Source: Bacteroidota bacterium
GTDB lineage: Bacteria; Bacteroidota; Bacteroidia; Chitinophagales; Chitinophagaceae
Reading direction: 5' to 3'
NCBI GenBank assembly: GCA_963169885.1
Contig: CAUJFR010000309.1
Coordinates: 1 to 33,406, forward strand
Length of the DNA: 33,406 nt
In this document: one piece after another, positions 16,005 to 22,852 of the stretch
Layout: each line of letters begins with the position of its first letter
How positions within the stretch are numbered: position 1 is the first letter of the stretch
Notes under the pieces: model-generated
What the model was told of the DNA's origin: nothing
Databases searched by the model: none
Seen by the model: the letters and a program-made list of their open reading frames with translations, nothing else
Program-made: the position numbers and the translations under genes

Positions 16005-16316
16005 ATGGAGCATATTACAGTTGAAGCGTTAAAATCCCGGATGGATGCCGGCGAAAAATTAAACCTGATTGATTGTCGTGAACCGTCGGAATTTGCCGAG
16101 TTCAATATCGGGGCCAAACTGATTCCGTTGGGCATGATCCAGACGATGCAGGCCGATGAACTCAATGACCTCAGGGAAGAGGAAGTGATTATTCATTGCC
16201 GCAGTGGGAAAAGGAGCATGATGGCCTGTATGTTTCTCGACTCATTGGGCTTTAAGAATACCGTAAATGTAACCGGCGGTGTACTGGCCTGGCAGGAGAA
16301 GTTCGGAGGGAAATAA
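16005..16316 (+). CDS. single-domain rhodanese-like protein
   Basis: The 103-residue soluble protein is a single rhodanese domain: LIDCREPSEFAEFNIGAKLIPLG is the CH2A-like segment, and the active-site loop C-R-S-G-K-R-S begins at Cys65, which can carry a persulfide. It ends with the usual GGVLAW helix. The family transfers sulfane sulfur to acceptors such as cyanide, thiols or proteins; the six-residue loop suits sulfurtransferase rather than phosphatase activity. It is the third gene of the ddl cluster, although a link to the cell wall is not evident. Confidence 0.9.
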   Translation: MEHITVEALKSRMDAGEKLNLIDCREPSEFAEFNIGAKLIPLGMIQTMQADELNDLREEEVIIHCRSGKRSMMACMFLDSLGFKNTVNVTGGVLAWQEKFGGK

Positions 16317-16399
16317 TAGCTAATAGGCACATTTTTTCCGGATAATCTAAGTCAGAAAAGAGTACCAACCAGTAGCCGAATTACTAAGAGCATAATTAA

Positions 16400-18559
16400 C
16401 TAAAGCCGCACATTCACCCCGATCATATAGTTAATACCCGCCATCGGGAAATAATAATTCTCCGTGGTCTGTTGTCCGCCGTAAATATAACTGAAGGTAT
16501 AGCCGTTGGGTTCATACGCGTTATTAAATACATTGTTCAACTGACCAATGATATTCAGCTCCTTTACTTTTTTAGCTTTAATGGTATAGCTCAGCCGGAG
16601 GTCCTGTACAAAAAACGGATCCAGTGAACGGGCTATATTGCTGGTATTGTCGAGATATTGCCGGCCCACATATTTACTGATCAGGTTGATCGAAATCTGT
16701 TTTAAAGGGAAAAGTTCAATCATTGCTCCACCGGTAAGAGCCGGCGAATACGCGATATCGGCGGAAGGATAGCGGTTGAGTTTTTGCCCGCCATTATCAT
16801 AATCATCTATATACTCTTCCATATCCAGTACTTTATTCCGGCTAATGGTAAGATTGCCCGACAGATTCAACCAGCTTTGCAGATTAGCCACCCCTTGAAA
16901 TTCTATACCGGCCCGGTAGCTTTTTGGAATATTGGTACGGGTATAGGCACCCACATCATTGATCCGGCCGGTGAGTACCAGCTGATCTTTGTAACGCATA
17001 TAATAAAGGGTGACACCCCAATTGTATTTTTTCCCGGTACGCTCCACGCCGGCTTCGATATCGTGTAACTGTTCAGGGCGTGGTTGTAAGGCAGCGCCTG
17101 CTTCAAAATCATCCCGGTTGGGCTCCTTATTCGCCAATCCATAGGAGAGGTAGGTCTTCCAGTTATTCTTCTTCAACGTGATACCGGCTTTAGGGTTGAA
17201 GAAATGCCAGTCATTATTTATCAGCAACCCCGGATTATCCCGGAAACCATTTATTTCGTATTTAACGAACCGGTATTGCAGGTCATAGAACAGGTATACG
17301 CCAGTGCCGATCTCGGTCTGCTGTTTGCCATAGAGATTAAAATCTGTTTTGAATGCATCGAGGTTATACCAGGTATCCAGCCCGGTTAACCCGTTGGACG
17401 CCCAGTTTATTTTTCCATAATGCTTGCCATCATAACGGGTCAGTCCGCCACCACCGGTGATTTGTGTTTTTTCCGACTTGTACTGTAAGGAAAAGACCGA
17501 ACCGTAAAAATAATTGTCCAGCCACAACTGCCGGATAAAGTCAGAGGTGAATGTCGTGTCATTTCCGTTTACAGGGTAGGGGAGGTTGTATTTTGAATAG
17601 TCCTCATCCGCTTTATATTGCTCATAATACCCTTTGCCACGGGTGAGAAAACCAGCCACATGCAGACTGAGGCGATTACTGATTACCTGGTTAACAAAGA
17701 GCTGGTAATGGGATTGCGTATAGTTATCTGTTTCGTTTGTATATGGACTACCCGGCTTTTCGGTACCGGCATAGTTGACTGTTCTGTTTCCGGCAAGCAG
17801 GTCAGCTTCAGCAATGCCATACCAGGCCTGGTAGGTTTTCTCTTTACCGGTAAAGGCATTGAAGCGGACCGATGTTTTATTATTCATCCAGGCCGTGGAG
17901 ATAAAAAATGATTTCAGGTTTGTACTGGCCCGGTCAATAAAACCATCACTGCTGATCCTGGATAATCGGATATCCGTGGTAAAGCCATTTACCAGCCCGC
18001 TGTTGTATTTGAGGGTGTTTTTCCATGTATTAAAAGATCCGGCACTGTTATTTAATTCGATGGCTGATTCTTTCACTACTTCATTCGTGCTGAAATTCAT
18101 ACTGGCGCCGAAAGCCCCGGCACCATTGGAAGAAGTGCCCACCCCGCGTTGTATCTGAATGCTGCCGGCAGAAGAACTGAGATCGGGCAGGTTGACAAAG
18201 AACAATCCCTGGCTTTCTGCGTCATTGTACGGGATGCCATTGATGGTCATATTGATCCTGGTGGCATCGGTGCCCCTGATCCGGATACCGGTGTAGCCGA
18301 TTCCGTTGCCGGCATCAGCATTCACCACTACTGAAGGGGTCTGGTTGAGCAAATAGGGGATATCCTGCCCGAGATTGGAAGCCACAATCGCTTTGCGGCT
18401 CAGGTTCGATTTGGTAAAGGGGGCATTTTCCCCGGCACGGATCGCTTTCACTTCCACCGGAGATAAGGTGTAGAAACTGTCTCTGACGCTTTCTTTTTGC
18501 TGCGCGAGACTGCAGATTGCTGCCCCTGTGAGGCAGGCGGACATAAAAATCCTCTTCAT
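16400..18559 (-). CDS. TonB-dependent outer-membrane receptor, predicted thiamine uptake
   Basis: The product is 719 residues from the ATG at 18559 (MKRIFMSACLTGAAICSLAQQ, a signal peptide). The plug domain covers about residues 35-160 (LSPVEVKAIRAGENAPFTKSN, IRIRGTDATRINMTINGIPYNDAES, IQIQRGVGTSSNGAGAFGA). A 22-stranded-type barrel follows, ending in the aromatic/hydrophobic C-terminal strand (GVNVRL). There is no N-terminal carboxypeptidase-regulatory domain and no SusD neighbour, so it is an FecA/BtuB-like receptor and not a SusC glycan receptor. A TPP riboswitch lies directly upstream on the same strand, which predicts thiamine or a thiamine precursor as the ligand. No thi biosynthesis gene is in the window. 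A start six codons earlier (18577) is possible. Confidence 0.93.
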   Translation of the reverse strand: MKRIFMSACLTGAAICSLAQQKESVRDSFYTLSPVEVKAIRAGENAPFTKSNLSRKAIVASNLGQDIPYLLNQTPSVVVNADAGNGIGYTGIRIRGTDATRINMTINGIPYNDAESQGLFFVNLPDLSSSAGSIQIQRGVGTSSNGAGAFGASMNFSTNEVVKESAIELNNSAGSFNTWKNTLKYNSGLVNGFTTDIRLSRISSDGFIDRASTNLKSFFISTAWMNNKTSVRFNAFTGKEKTYQAWYGIAEADLLAGNRTVNYAGTEKPGSPYTNETDNYTQSHYQLFVNQVISNRLSLHVAGFLTRGKGYYEQYKADEDYSKYNLPYPVNGNDTTFTSDFIRQLWLDNYFYGSVFSLQYKSEKTQITGGGGLTRYDGKHYGKINWASNGLTGLDTWYNLDAFKTDFNLYGKQQTEIGTGVYLFYDLQYRFVKYEINGFRDNPGLLINNDWHFFNPKAGITLKKNNWKTYLSYGLANKEPNRDDFEAGAALQPRPEQLHDIEAGVERTGKKYNWGVTLYYMRYKDQLVLTGRINDVGAYTRTNIPKSYRAGIEFQGVANLQSWLNLSGNLTISRNKVLDMEEYIDDYDNGGQKLNRYPSADIAYSPALTGGAMIELFPLKQISINLISKYVGRQYLDNTSNIARSLDPFFVQDLRLSYTIKAKKVKELNIIGQLNNVFNNAYEPNGYTFSYIYGGQQTTENYYFPMAGINYMIGVNVRL

Positions 18560-18621
18560 TTTTTTACATTTAACCATTAAAAAATAAGAGGGAAACGCTG
18601 TGGAGAAAGGACAACTATTGA

Positions 18622-18706
18622 CTCCTTCCCTTCGCAGGCATTACCCTGACCAGGTTCTACGGGTTTAATCTCAGATTCCGGCTTAAGCCGGAAACACCCC
18701 GGGAAA
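18622..18706 (-). ncRNA. TPP (thiamine pyrophosphate) riboswitch
   Basis: The minus strand reads GGGGTG, a variable P3 hairpin (the perfect 18-base palindrome at 18676-18693), then CTGAGA, ACCCGTAGAACCTGG, a TAATGCC segment and GCGAAGGGAA. These are the conserved THI-element landmarks in the right order. P1 pairs TTCCC (18706 side, positions 18705-18701 on the plus strand) with GGGAA (18630-18626). Between the aptamer and the receptor start are about 60 bases without a clear terminator, so translational control is more likely than attenuation. A further hairpin (18719-18738) precedes the aptamer. Confidence 0.95.
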
Positions 18707-18781
18707 CACTGAAAATCAGGTCTTTTTGGTAAAAGACCCTTTACAGGTACGAAATTACGAAGAAAATTATTACGCGGACTG

Positions 18782-18789
18782 TAACTTTT
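18782..18789 (+). promoter_or_regulatory. possible -7 element of the head-GIN gene pair
   Basis: TAACTTTT has one mismatch to TAnnTTTG and lies 37 bases before the ATG at 18827. No -33 box is seen. Confidence 0.3.
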
Positions 18790-18826
18790 CTACGCTGCCT
18801 TTCGTATTACATCTAAACCATCGTTT

Positions 18827-19549
18827 ATGAAGAAGTTATATTTATCCTTGTTACTCCTGACCGGCGTTGCCTCCTACCTGGGAGCCCAGCAAACCATTAA
18901 TGACCCCAATGTGGTTAAAGTGGATGTGGCCTCTTTCCATGCAATTGAAGTCGCTACCGGAATTGAATTATTTCTATCGGCCGGCAATGTGGAAGAAGTT
19001 GCAGTGAGTGCTTCCACCACAGAATACCGCGACCGCATCGTAGCTAAAGTGGAGGATGGTGTTTTGAAATTATACTATGATTCAAAACTGAAAGCCATCA
19101 ACAAAAAAAAGGAAAGCAAGCAATTGAAAGCGTATGTATCCTACCGGCAACTGGATAAACTGAATGCCAATACCGGGGCCCTGGTTAAAATTCAGGGGGT
19201 TCTGAAAACAACGGCACTGGAACTGAATGTGAATACGGGTGCCCAGGTGATGGGTGAAGTTGAAATACAAAACCTGAGTGTAAAACAAAACACCGGTTCA
19301 CAGGTAAGCCTGACGGGTAAAGCGCAGCAACTGAAAGTGGATGGAGATACAGGCAGTAAATTCAAAGGAGAGGGGATGGCTACACAATCCTGTGATGTTA
19401 CTGTAAGTACCGGGGCCAATGTGACTATTGATGCTGAAAAAGAAATTATGGTGAAAGCCAGTACCGGGGGGATTGTAAAATATAAAGGCAATGCCGCTAT
19501 CCGGGAAATAAAAACCAGTACGGGTGGCACAGTAAAAAAGATTAGTTAA
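18827..19549 (+). CDS. secreted head GIN (DUF2807) domain protein, paralogue A
   Basis: The 240-residue product has a signal peptide (MKKLYLSLLLLTGVASYLGAQ). The remainder is a DUF2807 domain, a beta-solenoid-like fold often described as a putative auto-transporter adhesin. Charged segment about 60-100 (STTEYRDRIVAKVEDGVLKL, KKKESKQLKAYVSY) precedes a ladder of xTG(A/S/G) motifs at residues 115, 136, 155, 174, 194, 212 and 231, spaced 18-21 residues, one per coil. Function is unknown; the family is predicted to be periplasmic or surface exposed. It is followed after 19 bases by a paralogue and is probably cotranscribed with it. Confidence 0.85.
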   Translation: MKKLYLSLLLLTGVASYLGAQQTINDPNVVKVDVASFHAIEVATGIELFLSAGNVEEVAVSASTTEYRDRIVAKVEDGVLKLYYDSKLKAINKKKESKQLKAYVSYRQLDKLNANTGALVKIQGVLKTTALELNVNTGAQVMGEVEIQNLSVKQNTGSQVSLTGKAQQLKVDGDTGSKFKGEGMATQSCDVTVSTGANVTIDAEKEIMVKASTGGIVKYKGNAAIREIKTSTGGTVKKIS

Positions 19550-19568
19550 ACCCTGTAATTTTATAAGT

Positions 19569-20273
19569 ATGAAAAAAATAGTTTCAGCACTGGCTATTCT
19601 TGTTTTATCATTTACTGTAAATGCTCAGATCAATGATGAGCATGCACAGGTGCGTCCGGCCAGCGGATATCACGGCATACATGTTTCCAGTGCTTTTAAT
19701 GTTTACCTGAGTCAGAGTAATGAAGAAGCGGTGGCCGTCAGTGCGGCGAGTGTAAAAGACCGGGATATGATCACGGTGGAAGTAAAGAGCGGTATTTTAC
19801 ATATCGGTCTCAGTAAAGCCTGGAAATGGAGTAATGGTAATAAAAAGCTACGGGCCTATATTTCGTTCAAACAACTGAATGAACTGAATATATCCGGTGC
19901 CTGTGATGTGTTTATTAATGGCGTATTGAAAACCGATGAACTCCGGGTGCAACAGTCAGGTGCCAGCGACCTGAAGGGTAAAATGGATGTAGCCAAATTA
20001 CATGTTGATCTCAGCGGAGCCAGCGATATGACCATAACCGGCACAGCCACCCGTTTATATGTGGAAGCCAGCGGGGCCAGTGATTTTAAGGGATTTGACC
20101 TGGTGGCTGAGTCCTGTGAAGCCAAAGCCAGCGGCGCCAGTGATATCCGCATCACTGTAAACAAAGAACTTTCCGCTGAAGCCAGTGGCGCCAGTGATGT
20201 AAAATACCGGGGGGGCTGCACCATCCGGGAAGTGAAAAGCAGTGGGTCTGCCAGTGTATCCAGAGGACGATAA
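19569..20273 (+). CDS. secreted head GIN (DUF2807) domain protein, paralogue B
   Basis: The 234-residue product has a signal peptide (MKKIVSALAILVLSFTVNAQ) and the same domain as its upstream neighbour. The ladder here is SGA(S/C)D at residues 109, 130, 149, 168, 188 and 206, then a degenerate SGSAS near 225; the spacing (21, 19, 19, 20, 18) is the same as in paralogue A, although the motif differs. The Asp/Ser ladder could line one face of a solenoid and might bind cations or sugars, but this is inference. The pair looks like a tandem duplication. A terminator follows at 20296. Confidence 0.85.
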   Translation: MKKIVSALAILVLSFTVNAQINDEHAQVRPASGYHGIHVSSAFNVYLSQSNEEAVAVSAASVKDRDMITVEVKSGILHIGLSKAWKWSNGNKKLRAYISFKQLNELNISGACDVFINGVLKTDELRVQQSGASDLKGKMDVAKLHVDLSGASDMTITGTATRLYVEASGASDFKGFDLVAESCEAKASGASDIRITVNKELSAEASGASDVKYRGGCTIREVKSSGSASVSRGR

Positions 20274-20295
20274 ACAATTAAGCAGTATAGTCATG

Positions 20296-20330
20296 AAAAG
20301 CGCCCTGATTAATTAGGGCGCTTTTTCTTT
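20296..20330 (+). terminator. terminator of the head-GIN pair
   Basis: AAAAGCGCCCT (20296-20306) pairs with AGGGCGCTTTTT (20315-20326) around an 8-base loop, followed by CTTT. The T tail runs into the -33 box of the tRNA promoter. Confidence 0.85.
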
Positions 20331-20359
20331 GGTGGGTATCCGGAATAACCGTACCTTTG
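20328..20359 (+). promoter_or_regulatory. promoter of the initiator tRNA gene
   Basis: TTTG (20328-20331), 20 bases, then TACCTTTG (20352-20359): full matches to both Bacteroidota boxes, 11 bases before the tRNA 5' end. Confidence 0.75.
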
Positions 20360-20370
20360 CCGTCCAACAT

Positions 20371-20442
<72 letters not shown>

Positions 20443-20447
20443 CAACG

Positions 20448-20476
20448 AAAGCCATCCGCTACGGGTGGCTTTTTTA
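20448..20476 (+). terminator. terminator of the initiator tRNA gene
   Basis: An 11-bp stem (20448-20458 with 20462-20472, one G-T wobble) has a CTA loop and a T run to 20475, five bases after the tRNA. Confidence 0.8.
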
Positions 20477-20564
20477 AATTTTCCGAAACAGTTGCACTTC
20501 AACTGGCAAGGACTGACTACCTCCTCACCACTTGCTGCCTGATGCGTGCAACCTCAGGTCTATC

Positions 20565-21431
20565 ATGAAAACAGGATTCGTAAATATTTTCGGCCGGCCC
20601 AATGCCGGAAAAAGCACCTTGCTGAACGCCCTGATGGGGGAGAAGCTGGCTATTGTATCTTCCAAAGTCCAGACCACCCGTCACCGGATCAAAGCTATCC
20701 TCACGGATAAAGATTACCAGGTTATTATTTCGGATACACCCGGCATCATTGAACCGCGGTATAAACTCCATGAAAAAATGATGATGGCGGTAAAAGGAGC
20801 CCTGGAAGATGCGGATGTGGCCCTGTTTATCGTGGATGTGAATGAGAACTGGGAGGAATGCAATACCATATTTACGGCCCTGAAACTGAAAGTGCCATCG
20901 ATCGTGGTGATCAATAAGATTGACCGGGCACCACAGGATAAAATAAAAGAAGCAGTAGCTTTCTTTGAACAGCAACCGTATTGCAAGAGTACCCTGACCA
21001 TTTCCGCTTCCAGCGGGATCAATATCAAAAATTTTTTACGTCCTATACTGGCCTTGCTGCCGGAAGGCGAGCCTTATTATTCCGGAGATGATATCAGTGA
21101 CCTGCCGACCAAGTTTTTTGTCAGTGAACTGATCCGGGAAAAGATATACGAACTATCACAGGATGAAATTCCTTATCATTCCGCCGTACTGGTACGGGAG
21201 TTCAAGGAGAAGACGACATTAATAAAGATCGTGGCCGACATCATTGTACACAGGGAGACTCAGAAAGTGATCCTGATCGGGGAAGGCGGCAGCATGATCA
21301 AAAAAATCGGCTCAGCCGCCAGGAAGGATATCGAAGCATTCCTGCAACAAAAAGTGTTTTTAGAATTATTTATAAAAGTAAAACCGAAGTGGAGGGAGAA
21401 TGATCTCCAACTGAAGGAGTACGGGTACTGA
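20565..21431 (+). CDS. era: GTPase Era
   Basis: The 288-residue product starts MKTGFVNIFGRPNAGKST; the longer frame from 20532 adds 11 residues not seen in the family. The G domain has G1 GRPNAGKST (10-18), G3 DTPG, and G4 NKID; a C-terminal KH domain follows (VILIGEGGSMIKKIGSAARKDIEAFL) that binds the 3' end of 16S rRNA. Era helps assemble the 30S subunit at the membrane. The next gene, der, encodes the matching 50S assembly GTPase, 100 bases downstream with no terminator between, so they may be cotranscribed. Confidence 0.96.
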   Translation: MKTGFVNIFGRPNAGKSTLLNALMGEKLAIVSSKVQTTRHRIKAILTDKDYQVIISDTPGIIEPRYKLHEKMMMAVKGALEDADVALFIVDVNENWEECNTIFTALKLKVPSIVVINKIDRAPQDKIKEAVAFFEQQPYCKSTLTISASSGINIKNFLRPILALLPEGEPYYSGDDISDLPTKFFVSELIREKIYELSQDEIPYHSAVLVREFKEKTTLIKIVADIIVHRETQKVILIGEGGSMIKKIGSAARKDIEAFLQQKVFLELFIKVKPKWRENDLQLKEYGY

Positions 21432-21439
21432 AATTAGAT

Positions 21440-21501
21440 AGTAGTGAGAAGTTAGTAGTCAGCAGGCCGTACTTCGTACCTCGTACTTCGTACTTTGTAT
21501 T
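21440..21501. repeat. low-complexity and GTACTTC tandem repeat between era and der
   Basis: Degenerate AGTAGT/AGTTAGTAGT units (about 21440-21460) are followed by tandem units of CGTACTTCGTAC (21467-21500). GTAC-TTC-GTAC is itself a small palindrome. The 13-base word CCGTACTTCGTAC recurs at 28500-28512. Confidence 0.6.
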
Positions 21502-21531
21502 TATTGTTTGTTCAAATTTAATTGAGTTTAT

Positions 21532-22848
21532 ATGTCATTTACCGTAGCAATTGTGGGTCGTCCGAATGTTGGAAAAAGCACCCTGTTCAACCGTTTACTG
21601 GAACAGCGTAAAGCCATCGTGGATGATATCAGCGGCGTAACCCGTGACCGGCAGTATGGGGTGGCCGACTGGAATGGTAAGACCTTTAATGTAGTGGATA
21701 CAGGTGGTTTTGTGCAGGGCAGTGAAGATGTGTTTGAACGGGAAATTGCCAAGCAGGTGCTGGTAGCCCTGGAAGAGGCGAATGTGATTGTATTCATGGT
21801 AGATGCGGCTACCGGACTGACCAGTCTGGATGATTCAATGGCCAATTTGCTGCGCCGGAGCACCAAGCCGGTTTTTTTAACCGTAAACAAAGTGGATACC
21901 AATGAGCGATTGCTCGACGCCTCTGAGTTTTACAGCCTTGGTTTTGAACAGATTTTCTTTATCGCCGCGGCGAGCGGAAGCGGAACCGGTGAATTACTGG
22001 ATGCGGTAGCTGAACTGATCATTGATGACGACGCCTCAGCCGAAGCCCTGGAAATGGCGGCCCTTCCCAAATTTGCGATCATCGGTCAGCCTAACACCGG
22101 TAAATCTTCTTTGCTGAATGCGCTGGTTGGAACGGAGCGGACTATCGTGAGTGATATTGCCGGTACCACCCGTGATACGATTCATACCCACTATAACTTA
22201 TTCCAGAAAGAGTTTGTGCTGATTGATACAGCGGGAATCCGCCGGAAAGCCAAAGTGCATGAGGACCTGGAATTTTATTCCGTGATCCGTGCCATCAAAG
22301 CACTCGATGAAGCCGATGTGTGTTTACTCATGCTGGATGCGGAAAAAGGGATTGCGGCGCAGGACCTGAATATATTTGCCCTGGCAGCCAAGAAAGGTAA
22401 AGGAGTCGTGGTTCTGGTCAATAAATGGGACCTGGTTAATAAAGAAACCAATACCGCCAGGGATTATGAAGCTGAACTGAAAAAGCGGTTCGCTCCCTTT
22501 AGTGATGTGCCGATTTTATTTATCTCCGCGAAAGAAAAGACAAGGATATTCAAAGCCATTGAAGTCGGTCTGGAAGTATATGAGCATCGTCAATACAAAA
22601 TTCCGACATCACAGCTGAACGATATCATGCTGAAAGCCATACAGGCCTATCATCCGCCGGTGGTGAGGGGAAATCCGATCAAGATCAAATTTATAACCCA
22701 GTTGCCCACGCCGGTTCCTTCATTTGCCTTCTTCTGTAATTTTCCGGATGATATCAAACAGCCGTATAAAAACTATCTCGAAAACAAATTGCGCGAGAAT
22801 TTCAAACTGACCGGGGTGCCGGTTCGTATATTCTTCCGAAAGAAATAA
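21532..22848 (+). CDS. der: ribosome biogenesis GTPase Der (EngA)
   Basis: The 438-residue product has two tandem G domains, the hallmark of Der: the first Walker A is GRPNVGKST near residue 8 and the second GQPNTGKSS near 183. DTGG and DTAG switch II motifs and two NKxD motifs (NKVD, NKWD) are present. A C-terminal KH-like domain follows (about 355-438). It acts in 50S subunit maturation. It ends four bases from the stop of the converging DUF4954 gene, with no hairpin terminator between. Confidence 0.97.
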   Translation: MSFTVAIVGRPNVGKSTLFNRLLEQRKAIVDDISGVTRDRQYGVADWNGKTFNVVDTGGFVQGSEDVFEREIAKQVLVALEEANVIVFMVDAATGLTSLDDSMANLLRRSTKPVFLTVNKVDTNERLLDASEFYSLGFEQIFFIAAASGSGTGELLDAVAELIIDDDASAEALEMAALPKFAIIGQPNTGKSSLLNALVGTERTIVSDIAGTTRDTIHTHYNLFQKEFVLIDTAGIRRKAKVHEDLEFYSVIRAIKALDEADVCLLMLDAEKGIAAQDLNIFALAAKKGKGVVVLVNKWDLVNKETNTARDYEAELKKRFAPFSDVPILFISAKEKTRIFKAIEVGLEVYEHRQYKIPTSQLNDIMLKAIQAYHPPVVRGNPIKIKFITQLPTPVPSFAFFCNFPDDIKQPYKNYLENKLRENFKLTGVPVRIFFRKK

Positions 22849-22852
22849 GGAC

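Noticed and set aside
18676-18693. Perfect 18-base palindrome TTCCGGCTTAAGCCGGAA, at first a possible operator
   Set aside because: It is the variable P3 hairpin of the TPP riboswitch.
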